Assembly (NCBI GenBank): GCA_022844405.1
Contig: JALHLV010000004.1
Location: 62,001 to 126,000 of the forward strand
Reading direction: 5' to 3'
Length of the DNA stretch: 64,000 bases
From: Sphingomonadales bacterium
Lineage (GTDB): Bacteria > Pseudomonadota > Alphaproteobacteria > SMXS01
The number at the start of each line of letters is the position of its first letter. Within the stretch, counting starts at the first letter, position 1. This document shows, one piece after another, positions 25,730-35,576 of this stretch. The notes under the pieces are model-generated. The model saw only the letters and a list, made by a program, of their open reading frames with translations. It did no database searches and was not told where the DNA came from. Made by a program: the position numbers and the translations under genes.

Positions 25730-26140
25730 ATGAACACCGGACCGACCGACGACCGGCTCGCCATCCGCGAGCTGATCGAGCACTACTGCAACGCCGTGAA
25801 CCAGCGTGACGTGGCGCTGTGGGGCGCCAACTGGGCCGAGGACAGCGAATGGAACCTGCCGGTCGTCCCCGGCATGGAATCGGTGAAAGGCAAGGCCGCC
25901 ATCGTCGCCGCCTGGATCGACTCGATGAAACTGTTTCCGTTCGTCAACATGATGGCCATGCCCGGCACGATCCGCATCGAGGGCGCCGTTGCCCATGTGC
26001 GCTCCTACACCTCCGAAGTCGCCGTGATGCAGGACGGCACCGAGTTGCGCCCGCGCGGCCAGTATGACGACGTGGTGGTAAAGCAGGACGGCCGCTGGCT
26101 GTTCCAGCGGCGCTCGTTCCAGGCGCTCCACGGCGAATAG
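25730..26140 (+). CDS. SnoaL-like / NTF2-fold protein
   Basis: 136 residues from ATG 25730 (GGGGAG box). NTF2-like pattern: DDRLAIRELIEHYCNAVNQRD, WGANWAEDSEWNLP, GKAAIVAAWIDSM, VRSYTSEVAVMQDG and QYDDVVVKQDGRWLFQRR. Members are small isomerases, cyclases or dehydratases, or simple binding proteins. No metal or catalytic set can be assigned. Isolated between the phosphate transporter and a membrane protein gene. Confidence 0.83.
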   Translation: MNTGPTDDRLAIRELIEHYCNAVNQRDVALWGANWAEDSEWNLPVVPGMESVKGKAAIVAAWIDSMKLFPFVNMMAMPGTIRIEGAVAHVRSYTSEVAVMQDGTELRPRGQYDDVVVKQDGRWLFQRRSFQALHGE

Positions 26141-26216
26141 CGCTTCGCTTCATTTCGGCCTGCGATTGCGATACGATACGCGCGTAGGCGGGCACTTACA
26201 CAATTGGGCAACGACA

Positions 26217-26825
26217 ATGCCAAAAGCGAGCACTTCCGAGGCGGACGGGGCCAAGGGCGGGCCGGCCAAGTGGTGGCAGTGGGTCATCCTCTACCCGACG
26301 CTGGCGATTTCCTTCCTGTCGGCCGCACCGCAATGGGTGGACAAGGCGCAGGCCATGTTCAACGGGGTCGAGGACAGGGGCTGGGACGAAGCCAAGCAGC
26401 AGCAGGACGCCTGGCGCGCCAACCTGACGTGCTCGGCGGCGCCGTTCGACTGGTACTCGACCTCCGAGAACCTGAAGGTCGACGCCACCATCTGCAACTC
26501 CGGCGACATCTTCGTGCGCGTGGTGACGCCGAAACAGGGCAACTTCTATCAGTGGGTGCTGCTGAACTCGATCGTCAAGGACAAGAAGACCGCGTCCCTG
26601 CCGCTCATTTCGCCGGCCTATGCCGGCGAAACCGCGACGTGGCGCACCGAAGGCAGCTACCAGGTGGCACAGAACGCCACCGTGGTGTGCCAGGCGTTCC
26701 TGCCGGACGGCCGGACCATCAAGCGTCACGTGAACACGGGACAGGCCTGCTTCGACGAGTATGTGGACACCTACACCGGGCAGGTCACCCGTCGGGAACA
26801 GGTCGCGTGCCGAACCACATGCTGA
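26217..26825 (+). CDS. hypothetical single-span membrane protein
   Basis: 202 residues from ATG 26217. One hydrophobic segment near the N-terminus (WWQWVILYPTLAISFLSAAP) after a short charged tail, then a domain with four or five cysteines (LTCSAAPFDW, TICNSGD, VVCQAFL, QACFDEY, VACRTTC) likely outside the cytoplasm. No family recognised. Its last bases overlap the next gene (ATGCTGA), so both are coupled. Confidence 0.6.
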   Translation: MPKASTSEADGAKGGPAKWWQWVILYPTLAISFLSAAPQWVDKAQAMFNGVEDRGWDEAKQQQDAWRANLTCSAAPFDWYSTSENLKVDATICNSGDIFVRVVTPKQGNFYQWVLLNSIVKDKKTASLPLISPAYAGETATWRTEGSYQVAQNATVVCQAFLPDGRTIKRHVNTGQACFDEYVDTYTGQVTRREQVACRTTC

Positions 26826-27106
26826 ACCGATCGACCAGCGTCATCGCACTGACCATTTTGACCGTCGCCGCCGTGGCGGCTCCGGCCTGGGCACAGCCCA
26901 ACAAGCCGAAGCCGGCGGCCGCCACCCAGAACGATCCCGGCGACGAGGTCAAGGAAAGCCCCGGAGCCGGAAAGAAAGTCAAGACCGAGGGCCAGAAGGC
27001 CGAGGACGGCAAGACCAAGCCGAAACCCGCCGACGAGGGCGACGAGGGCTTGCCCCCGGGCAAACCCGGCACGCCGGCTCCGGCCGCGCCGTCGCGGGAT
27101 CGATGA
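26819..27106 (+). CDS. small secreted Lys/Pro-rich protein
   Basis: 95 residues from ATG 26819. A signal peptide (IALTILTVAAVAAPAWA) precedes a low-complexity, highly charged tail rich in Lys, Pro, Glu and Gly (KTKPKPADEGDEG, LPPGKPGTPAPAAP). No fold is expected. It overlaps the preceding gene and, by ATGA, the following hydrolase gene, making a tight three-gene set. Confidence 0.62.
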   Translation: MLNRSTSVIALTILTVAAVAAPAWAQPNKPKPAAATQNDPGDEVKESPGAGKKVKTEGQKAEDGKTKPKPADEGDEGLPPGKPGTPAPAAPSRDR

Positions 27107-27807
27107 CCAACTTCGTCCTGGTCCATGGCGGCTGGCACGGCGGCTGGTGCTGGCGCAAGGTCGCCCGGCGGCTGCGCGACCAGGGCCACGACGTCTTCAC
27201 CCCGACGCTGACCGGGCTGGGCGAACGGTCCCACCTGATGTCGGCCGACATCAATCTCGACACCCAGATCCAGGACGTGGCGAACGTGCTCGACTACGAG
27301 GACCTGGACCAGGTGGTGCTGGTCGGGCATTCGTTCGGCGGCATGGTGATCTCGGGCGTGGCCGACCGGATGGCCGGGCGCGTCGCCGCGCTGGTCTATC
27401 TGGACGCCTTCGTGCCCGAGGACGGGGATTCGCTGCTCGCCGTCACCACTGACGGCTTCCGCCGGTTCCTGACCGACGGCGCGTCGCGCCTGGGCGGCCT
27501 GGCGGCGCCGCCGATCTCGGCCGAAGGCTTCAGCGTCAACCCGGCCGACCGCGCCTGGGTCGACGCCAAATGCGGCCCGCATCCGTTCGCGGCGTTCCTG
27601 CAGCGCATCTCGCTGACCGGCGCGTGGAAGACCGTGCCGCGCAAGGTCTATGTCTATTGCGACGGCTGGTCGCCCAGCCCGTTCGGCGCGCTCCATGACC
27701 GGCTGAACGCCGATCCGGGCTGGACCGCGCGCACCGCGCCGTGCGGCCACGACATGATGATCGACATGCCGGACGAACTGGCCGACATGCTGCTGACGCT
27801 GGGCTGA
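27103..27807 (+). CDS. alpha/beta hydrolase (MES/HNL-like)
   Basis: 234 residues from ATG 27103. Oxyanion VLVHGGWHGGWCWRKVA, nucleophile VGHSFGGMV (Ser near 73) and C-terminal CGHDMMIDMP (catalytic His near 213) give a complete triad. The short, lidless form and WHGGWCW resemble plant methylesterase / hydroxynitrile-lyase relatives and bacterial EstC-type esterases. Cytosolic. Overlaps the preceding gene by 4 bases. Confidence 0.9.
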   Translation: MTNFVLVHGGWHGGWCWRKVARRLRDQGHDVFTPTLTGLGERSHLMSADINLDTQIQDVANVLDYEDLDQVVLVGHSFGGMVISGVADRMAGRVAALVYLDAFVPEDGDSLLAVTTDGFRRFLTDGASRLGGLAAPPISAEGFSVNPADRAWVDAKCGPHPFAAFLQRISLTGAWKTVPRKVYVYCDGWSPSPFGALHDRLNADPGWTARTAPCGHDMMIDMPDELADMLLTLG

Positions 27808-27885
27808 AGCCGGCGGGCTAAATGCTTTCCGCGCCTGCGCTGCCATGACATTGTGCCCGGGCCGATAACGGGAAGGGGCCGGCAC

Positions 27886-29199
27886 ATGGGCGATCGGATC
27901 TGCCGCAAGGTGGCGTGGCGGCTGCTGCCGCTGCTGGTGGTGTGCTACTTCCTGTCGTTCCTCGACCGGGTGAACATCGGCTATGCGGCGCTCACCATGA
28001 ACGCCGACCTGGGGCTGAGCGCCAGCGCCTACGGTCTGGGCGCCGGCATCTTCTTCATCGGCTACCTGCTGTTCGAGGTACCCAGCAACATCCTGCTCAA
28101 GCGTTACGGCGCGCGCGCCTGGATTGCGCGGATCATGATCAGCTGGGGCATCATCTCGGCCTGCATGGCGCTGGTCCAGGGCGAAACCAGCTTCTATGTC
28201 CTGCGTTTCCTGCTGGGCTTCGCCGAGGCGGGATTCTTCCCCGGCATCGTCTACTATTTGTCGGTCTGGTTCCCGGCGGCGTGGCGAGCGCGGATCATCG
28301 GCTCGTTCCTGATCGCGCTGCCGCTGTCGAGCATCCTGGGCGCGCCGGTGTCGACCTTGATCCTGGGCATGGACCATCTGGGCCTCGCCGGCTGGCAATG
28401 GCTGTTCATCATCGAGGGCCTCCCCACGGTGCTGATGGGGTTCGTCGTCATGCTGGTCCTCCCCAACAGGCCGGACGATGCGGCCTGGCTCGCCGACGAC
28501 GAGAAGGCATGGCTGGGCGGCAAGCTGGCCGAGGAGGACCAGGCCGCCGCCGGAACCTCGCACGCCTCCATCGCCCAGGCGCTGACGGTGCCCAAGATCT
28601 GGGTCATGGCGTTGATCTACATGGGCATCGTCGTCGGCCTCTACGGCTTCACCTTCTGGGTGCCGCAGATCACCAACGGGCTGGGCGACCTGAGCCTTTT
28701 CCAGGTCGGCCTGATCACCGTGGTGCCCAACCTGCTGGCGGCGGCGGTGCTGGTGGCCTGGGGCCGCAGGTCGGACGTCTCCGGCGAGCGCATCCGCAAC
28801 CTGGCGTGGCCGGCGCTGGCGGGCGGCGTGCTGTTCGCGGCGAGCGGCCTGCTGGCCGGGCGGCCGCTGTTGTCCTACGGGCTGTTCTGCGCCGGATTCC
28901 TCGCCGCCTTTGCCGCGTTCCCGGTGTTCTGGACCGTGCCGATGGCGGTGCTGCGCGGCTCGGCGGCGGCGGCCGGCATCGCGCTGATCAATTCGGTGGG
29001 CAACCTGGGCGGCTTCCTCGGCCCCGTCATCATCGGCGAGGTCAAGGAGCGCACCGGCGACTACGGCATGGGTATCGTCGCGGTGGGCGCGTTCGTTGCC
29101 CTGTCGGGCGTGCTGACCCTGCTGCTCGCCCGGTTCTCGCCGGAGACCGGCAAGGCGCTGCGGCAGGCGGCGCTGGCCGGATCGGCGCCGCTTCGTTAA
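27886..29199 (+). CDS. MFS transporter, anion:cation symporter (ACS) family
   Basis: 437 residues from ATG 27886 (AAGGGG box). Twelve predicted membrane helices. The first helices FLSFLDRVNIGYAALTM and FFIGYLLFEVPSNILLKRYGARAW carry ACS hallmarks, with RFLLGFAEAGFFPGIVYYLSVWFP next. Relatives import organic anions such as tartrate, phthalate or glucarate with protons. The substrate is unknown; the adjacent hydrolase gene hints at a catabolic acid (inference). Confidence 0.9.
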   Translation: MGDRICRKVAWRLLPLLVVCYFLSFLDRVNIGYAALTMNADLGLSASAYGLGAGIFFIGYLLFEVPSNILLKRYGARAWIARIMISWGIISACMALVQGETSFYVLRFLLGFAEAGFFPGIVYYLSVWFPAAWRARIIGSFLIALPLSSILGAPVSTLILGMDHLGLAGWQWLFIIEGLPTVLMGFVVMLVLPNRPDDAAWLADDEKAWLGGKLAEEDQAAAGTSHASIAQALTVPKIWVMALIYMGIVVGLYGFTFWVPQITNGLGDLSLFQVGLITVVPNLLAAAVLVAWGRRSDVSGERIRNLAWPALAGGVLFAASGLLAGRPLLSYGLFCAGFLAAFAAFPVFWTVPMAVLRGSAAAAGIALINSVGNLGGFLGPVIIGEVKERTGDYGMGIVAVGAFVALSGVLTLLLARFSPETGKALRQAALAGSAPLR

Positions 29200-29211
29200 G
29201 CTGGGGTCCAG

Positions 29212-30552
29212 ATGACCTCACCCGACAGCGACCAGCCCACACTGCTGCGCACCATCGGCCCGTTCCAGCTCATGCTGTACGGACTTGGCAGCATGCTGGG
29301 CGCCGGCATCTACGGCCTGGTCGGCAAGGCGGCCGGCCAGCTCGGCAGCGCCATCTGGATGGCGTTCTTGGTCTCCATGGTGGCCGCGCTCCTGACCGGC
29401 CTGTCCTATGCCTCCATCGCCTCACGCTACCCCAAGGCGGGCGGCGCGGCCTATGTCACCCAGCGCGCCTACGGCAAGCCGCTGCTGAGCTATCTGGTCG
29501 GCCTCGCCGTGGTGTGCTCCGGGCTCACCTCGATCGCCACCCAGTCCAACGTGGTCGCCGCCAATGTGAAGGCGCTGTTCGGCTGGGAGGCGGTGCCGAT
29601 CGAGCTGCTGGCGCTGGGCTTCCTGCTGATAATCGCCGGCGTGCTGGTGCGCGGCATCCGCGAATCCCTGTGGTTCAACCTGGTCTGCACCGGTATCGAG
29701 GCGGCCGGGCTGCTGCTGGTGATCGCGGTGGGCATCGACCACTGGGGCAGCGTGAGCCTGCTCGAGGTGCCGCCCCACGACGGTTCCATGGCGCTGATCG
29801 TCATGCAGGGCGCGGTGCTGACCTTCTTCTCGTTCATCGGCTTCGAGGATATGCTGAACGTGTCCGAGGAGGTGAAGAACCCGCGCCGCAACATGCCGCT
29901 GGCGATGATCTCGGCCATGCTGATCGCCACCGCCATCTACATGGCGGTCGCCATCACCGCCGTATCGGTGGTGCCGTGGCAGGAGCTGGCGGCGGCCGCC
30001 GGCCCGCTGACCGAGGTGGTCGCCCGCGCCGCGCCCTGGTTCCCCGCCGTCGGCTTTACCTTCATCACCATCTTCGCCGTCGCCAACACGGCGCTGATCA
30101 ACTACCTGATGGCGTCGCGCATGCTCTACGGCTTGTCGCACCAGGGCCTGATGCCCAGGGCGCTGGGCAAGGTCCATGCGCGCCGCCAGACGCCGCATGT
30201 GGCCATCGCCGCCCTGTTCGGGGTGGTCGCCGCGCTGGCCATGGTGGGCGACATCAAGGAGCTGGCGTCGGCCACCGTGTTGCTGCTGCTCAGCGTGTTC
30301 GTGGTCGTCAACATGGCGCTGGTCATATTGAAGCGCCGCGCCGGCGAGGCGCGCGGCGCCTTCGAGGTGCCGGTCCTGGTGCCGATCCTCGGGTCGCTGA
30401 TCTGCCTGGCGCTGATCGTGGTGCGGGTCAGCGAGGGCCACTGGGTGGCGCCCGCCATCGCCGCCGGTTTGCTGGGACTGATCGGCGTGCTCTATCTGGT
30501 CACCGGCGCTGGCAAGGGCGACCGCATCGCCCGGTTCACCCAGGCGGATTAG
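29212..30552 (+). CDS. APC family amino acid permease
   Basis: 446 residues, about 12 helices. The first helix has the substrate-binding break GLGSMLGAGIYGLVGKAAG, followed by SYASIASRYPKAGGAAYVTQRAYG and SFIGFEDMLNVSEEVKNPRRNMP, classical for amino-acid/polyamine/organocation carriers. It starts 12 bases after the MFS gene stop with a GGGG box, so both may share a transcript. Substrate not determinable. Confidence 0.9.
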   Translation: MTSPDSDQPTLLRTIGPFQLMLYGLGSMLGAGIYGLVGKAAGQLGSAIWMAFLVSMVAALLTGLSYASIASRYPKAGGAAYVTQRAYGKPLLSYLVGLAVVCSGLTSIATQSNVVAANVKALFGWEAVPIELLALGFLLIIAGVLVRGIRESLWFNLVCTGIEAAGLLLVIAVGIDHWGSVSLLEVPPHDGSMALIVMQGAVLTFFSFIGFEDMLNVSEEVKNPRRNMPLAMISAMLIATAIYMAVAITAVSVVPWQELAAAAGPLTEVVARAAPWFPAVGFTFITIFAVANTALINYLMASRMLYGLSHQGLMPRALGKVHARRQTPHVAIAALFGVVAALAMVGDIKELASATVLLLLSVFVVVNMALVILKRRAGEARGAFEVPVLVPILGSLICLALIVVRVSEGHWVAPAIAAGLLGLIGVLYLVTGAGKGDRIARFTQAD

Positions 30553-30601
30553 CGGGCCTCAACCGCCGCTTCACCGCGTCCGGATTTCGCGCGACGGATG
30601 C

Positions 30602-31333
30602 TCACAGCGGTCCGGCGTGGCGCAGCACCTGCTCGGCGGCCTCGGTATAGCCGCCCTCGGCGTCATGCAGCACCAGGCCGGGCAGAACCCGCGACGGCGC
30701 CCGGCCGCCGCGCCGCGCCTGCAGGATCACCCGCCGGGCCTCCGCGCCGTGTTTCGGCCAAAGCGGCAACACCGTCAGGCCACCCATCCGGCGCTCGATC
30801 ACCGCGATCGCGCGGGACAACTCGCCCGCCGGCAGCACCAGGCTCAGCGTTCCCTTGTCGCGGACCCGCGCGGCGCAGAACGCCAGCCAGGCGTCGAAGT
30901 CCGCGTCGCCGATGCTGTGGGCGGCGGCCTTGGCCGCGTGCGGGCTGCGCTGGCCCCGTTCGGCCGAGCGGTAGGGCGGATTGCTGATCACGTGGTCGAA
31001 CTGCCGCGCCAGCACCACGACAGGCGGCGCCAGCACGTCGCCCTCGATCCACTCCGCCGCCACGCCATTGGCGTCGGCGCTGCGTCGGGCGAGCGCCAGC
31101 GTCTCCCGGTCGCGTTCGATGCCGGTCAGCGCCACGCCATGGACACGCGCGGCCAGGCACAGCGCCGCCGCGCCCGTGCCGCTGCCCACGTCGAGCACGG
31201 TCTGGCCCGCCCTTGCCGGCACGGCGGCGGCGAGCAGCACCGGGTCGATGGCGGCGCGGTAGCCGTCCTTCGGCTGGAACAGCCTGACGCGGCCGCCGAG
31301 CAGCGTGTCCTCGGTGACCGTCAAGTCATTCAT
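30602..31333 (-). CDS. TrmN6-like tRNA1(Val) (adenine37-N6)-methyltransferase
   Basis: 243 residues. SAM motif VLDVGSGTGAAALCLAAR, acidic LTGIERD, and the N6-adenine methyltransferase motif ISNPPYRS are all present, plus LLGGRVRLFQPKDGYRAAID at the N-terminus, typical for this family. It would methylate A37 in tRNA-Val or a related base. It overlaps the DUF2007 gene by 8 bases, so the two are coupled. Confidence 0.85.
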   Translation of the reverse strand: MNDLTVTEDTLLGGRVRLFQPKDGYRAAIDPVLLAAAVPARAGQTVLDVGSGTGAAALCLAARVHGVALTGIERDRETLALARRSADANGVAAEWIEGDVLAPPVVVLARQFDHVISNPPYRSAERGQRSPHAAKAAAHSIGDADFDAWLAFCAARVRDKGTLSLVLPAGELSRAIAVIERRMGGLTVLPLWPKHGAEARRVILQARRGGRAPSRVLPGLVLHDAEGGYTEAAEQVLRHAGPL

Positions 31334-31547
31334 CGATCTTCGAGTCGACGATGATGCCGCGCGCCTCGGCCTCGTCGTCGTCGATGACCATCAGCCGGGA
31401 CTGGATGGCGCCGATGCTACCCTCGAGGATCGCGGTGTGGCCGTCGAACACCATGGCCTCGATCCCGGCCTCCTTGAGCAGGCTCTGCGCAAGGGAAATC
31501 AGGACCGGATCGTTGGTGCGCAGGACTTCCTTCATGACGTGGTCCAT
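31326..31547 (-). CDS. DUF2007 putative signal-transducing protein
   Basis: 73 residues with the family pattern EVLRTNDPVLISLAQSLLKEAGIEAMVF and SRLMVIDDDEAEARGI, a small ferredoxin-like fold related to PII-type folds. An in-frame ATG at 31535 is an equally possible start. Paired with the TrmN6-like gene and divergent from the polyprenyl synthase gene, an arrangement familiar in alphaproteobacteria. Confidence 0.8.
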   Translation of the reverse strand: MDHVMKEVLRTNDPVLISLAQSLLKEAGIEAMVFDGHTAILEGSIGAIQSRLMVIDDDEAEARGIIVDSKIDE

Positions 31548-31631
31548 GCTCCGATGTGCGGCAGTTCACTTGACCGCCGATCTTACCCCCTTCTATCTTG
31601 GCCAGAACGCACAAAAACAAGGAAGCGGCTG

Positions 31632-33182
<1,551 letters not shown>

Positions 33183-33183
<1 letters not shown>

Positions 33184-33605
33184 TGTTCTACCTCGACGCG
33201 TCCGTCGTCGTCACCGCCCTGGCCAACGAGGCCGCGACGGACCGGACACAGGCGTGGCTGCGCGCGCGGCCTCCCGGGGCGACGTTCATCAGCGACTGGG
33301 TTGCGGCCGAGGTTTCCTCCGCGCTCTCGATCAAGATCCGGACGGGACAGATAACGGTCGCGGCGCGAGCCCGAATTCTCATGGAATTCAATCGCATGGC
33401 ACGCGAGGAACTGGGCCTGGTCGACGTCAGGACCGCCCATTTTCGCAGTGCCGCCCTATTCGCCGACCAGCATGCGCTGAACCTGCGGGCAGGCGACGCG
33501 CTGCATCTGGCGATCACATCCGATCACGGCCTTACTCTCTCGACGCTCGACCGCCGCCTGGCCGAGGCGGGGCCGGCATTGGGTGTGCAGACGGTCCTGA
33601 TATGA
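33183..33605 (+). CDS. vapC: VapC-type PIN domain toxin ribonuclease
   Basis: 140 residues. The four acidic PIN residues are present: Asp5 (FYLDAS), Glu43 (AAEVSSAL), Asp105 (AGDALHLA) and Asp123 (STLDRRL). VapC toxins cut tRNA or rRNA in a Mg-dependent way when freed from antitoxin. All catalytic positions are intact, so the toxin could be active. One-base overlap with the antitoxin gene shows coupling. Confidence 0.92.
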
Positions 33606-33626
33606 ATCGCTTGGGAGCGGGCCGGA

Positions 33627-33687
33627 CTGGCAGGGCATTGTGTTCGGGACGCAGGGGCCGGAGGTTCGAATCCCTCCTCCGCTACCA
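33627..33687 (+). repeat. partial duplicate of tRNA-Pro (att-like direct repeat)
   Basis: From CTGG in the D-loop to CCA this copies the tRNA-Pro at 32747-32807. Bases 33639-33673 are identical to 32759-32793 (35 bases), including anticodon stem-loop and T-loop. Three substitutions lie just before the identical block, and the last 14 bases differ (CTCCTCCGCTACCA-like end). The 5' acceptor strand and first D-stem half are not conserved; a poor acceptor (AGCGGGC at 33616-33622) can be drawn but with a mismatch. It looks like a degenerate or chimeric tRNA left by site-specific recombination, not a working tRNA. Confidence 0.75.
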
Positions 33688-33768
33688 TTCTCCAGCGTGC
33701 ACGATGACATTGATGCCGCGCCGGATCGCCCGGAACGCGCGCCGTGTCGCCTTGAGTTAAGTACACTG

Positions 33769-33940
33769 TCACCGTAACCTCACCGTAACCTCAGTCGGGC
33801 GTCTCGAACAGCTGGTCCTCGTCCTGCAGTTCGACTTCGGCGAAGGCGATGCCCGACAGATTGCCGCTGTAGACATCCACGTCCCGGACATCCTCGCCGT
33901 GGCGAACGTAGCCCGGTACGGCCCTGCCCGTGGGGAAAGC
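33769..33940 (-). pseudogene. decayed CYTH-domain fragment
   Basis: On the minus strand this encodes about 47 residues, YVRHGEDVRDVDVY, GNLSGIAFAEVELQDEDQ and LFETPD, then a stop. These match the C-terminal beta strands of CYTH domains (inorganic triphosphatase / class IV cyclase), whose consensus runs on as WLGxEVT; an EVT reappears after a frame change, so the end is broken. The N-terminal rest of the domain is missing because the Deg-type protease gene begins there on the other strand. A tandem 2 x 11-bp repeat (TCACCGTAACC, 33769-33790) abuts it. The remainder of 33688-34064 shows no gene. Confidence 0.5.
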
Positions 33941-34064
33941 GCGGCTTCTAGCACCGAACAGGCGGACCTGCCCGGGTCCTTTCGGCAAGGCTGACCGGCG
34001 CGACTTGAATGGCGCCGGTCCCGTCGCCACCTCCTCGAAGACCGGTGTTGGCGCGAGGACAGAG

Positions 34065-35498
34065 ATGAAGCGGGTTGTTATCGGTGTCGCGGCGATGGTG
34101 GTCGCAGGCGCGCTGGCCTGGGCGTATGTGCCCGAGGTCCGCACCTTTTTCCAGCGCGACGGCGGTACCGCGGCGCGGCCGCCGTTGGCGCTCGAGCAGC
34201 CGGGAAACGTGGTGCCGTCGATGCCGTCGCTCCATCCGGTGCTGACGCGGGTTTCGGGCGCCGTCGTCAACATCTCGGTCCAGGCCTCGCAGCCGGGCGC
34301 CATGAACCCGCTGCTGCAGGATCCGTTCTTCCGCCGCTTCTTCGAGATGCCGGAGCAGGTCCCCGAGCAGAAGTCCAACAGCGTCGGATCGGGCGTCATC
34401 ATCGACGCGAAGAACGGCTATATCCTGACCAACCGCCACGTGATCGCCGACGCCAGCCAGATCGAGGTCACGCTGACCGACCGCCGCGCGCTGGAAGCCA
34501 GGCTGGTCGGCACCGACCCCGAGATGGATATCGCGGTGCTGAAGGTGGACGCGGCCGATCTGGTCGGCATGCCCGTGGGCGATTCAGCCAAGCTGAAGAC
34601 CGGCGATTTCGTCGTGGCGCTGGGCAATCCGTTCGGCCTGGGCCAGACCGCGACGCTGGGCATCGTCAGCGCGCTGGGACGCTCCGGCCTCGGCATCGAG
34701 GGCTACGAGGACTTCATCCAGACCGACGCGTCGATCAATCCGGGCAATTCCGGCGGCGCGCTGGTGGACCAGAGCGGCAATCTCGTCGGCATCAACACCG
34801 CCATCCTGTCGCGCAGCGGCGGCAACATCGGCATCGGCTTCGCCATCCCGGTGAACATGGCCATGCGCGCCGCCAGCCAGATCATCGAACATGGCAGCGT
34901 CCAGCGCGGCCAGATCGGCGTGACCATCCAGGACGTCACGCCGGAACTGGCCGAGGCCATGCGTATCGAGGCCTGGTCGGGCGCGCTGGTGTCCAACGTC
35001 ATGCGCGGGTCGCCCGCCGAGCGCGCCGGGCTGCGCGCCGGCGACGTCATCGCCCAGGTGAACGACGAGGCCATTTCGAGCGGCACGGCGCTGCGCAACC
35101 GCATCGGCCTGCTGCGGCCGGGCGAAGAGGTGCGGCTCGAGGTGCTGCGCGACGGCAAGCCAATGGCCGTGACCCTGGCGCTCGCCCCGCGCGATCAGGC
35201 CTCCGATACCGGCGACCAGGGCAATCCCCGGGACCGCTTCGCCGGCATGAGCGTCACGCCGCTCCCCGACAGCCATCCGCTCGCCGGCCAGACACAGGGC
35301 CTCTACGTCCAGGCGGTCAGGCCGGGCAGCAAGGCGGCGCGGGCAGGCATCCGGGACGGCGACATCATCGTCGAGGTGGACCGGCGGCCGGTCGAAAGCC
35401 TAGACGACCTGCGCCGGGCGGAAGCGGCCGCGGCAGGCAGGCCCCTGCTGATCCACATCGTGCGCGGCTCGGGCAGCCTGTTCCTCGCCATGCCCTAG
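34065..35498 (+). CDS. Do/DegQ-type periplasmic serine endoprotease
   Basis: 477 residues from ATG 34065 (GAGGA box). An N-terminal signal/anchor (VVIGVAAMVVAGALAWAYV) precedes a trypsin-like domain with His125 (TNRHVIAD), Asp155 (EMDIAVLK) and Ser229 (GNSGGALV), then two PDZ domains (about 255-355 and 380-470: GSPAERAGLRAGD, SKAARAGIRDGD). DegP/DegQ proteases degrade or refold envelope proteins. The sequence FFRRFFEMP near residue 90 is the usual LA-loop. Own transcription unit. Confidence 0.92.
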   Translation: MKRVVIGVAAMVVAGALAWAYVPEVRTFFQRDGGTAARPPLALEQPGNVVPSMPSLHPVLTRVSGAVVNISVQASQPGAMNPLLQDPFFRRFFEMPEQVPEQKSNSVGSGVIIDAKNGYILTNRHVIADASQIEVTLTDRRALEARLVGTDPEMDIAVLKVDAADLVGMPVGDSAKLKTGDFVVALGNPFGLGQTATLGIVSALGRSGLGIEGYEDFIQTDASINPGNSGGALVDQSGNLVGINTAILSRSGGNIGIGFAIPVNMAMRAASQIIEHGSVQRGQIGVTIQDVTPELAEAMRIEAWSGALVSNVMRGSPAERAGLRAGDVIAQVNDEAISSGTALRNRIGLLRPGEEVRLEVLRDGKPMAVTLALAPRDQASDTGDQGNPRDRFAGMSVTPLPDSHPLAGQTQGLYVQAVRPGSKAARAGIRDGDIIVEVDRRPVESLDDLRRAEAAAAGRPLLIHIVRGSGSLFLAMP

Positions 35499-35576
35499 AC
35501 GCGGACGTCCGTAAAGTCCTCGACCTGCCTCCGCTTCGGCCAATATCATGGGGCGCACCAAACAGGGAGAGCAGCC

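Noticed and set aside
27915-30650. 911-residue plus-strand frame across MFS and APC genes
   Set aside because: Out-of-frame shadow of two clear transporter genes; Gly/Arg-rich without motifs.
33616-33687. Second functional tRNA gene
   Set aside because: Acceptor stem has a mismatch and wobble, the D-arm is truncated and the T-stem is disturbed; it is better read as a duplicate fragment.
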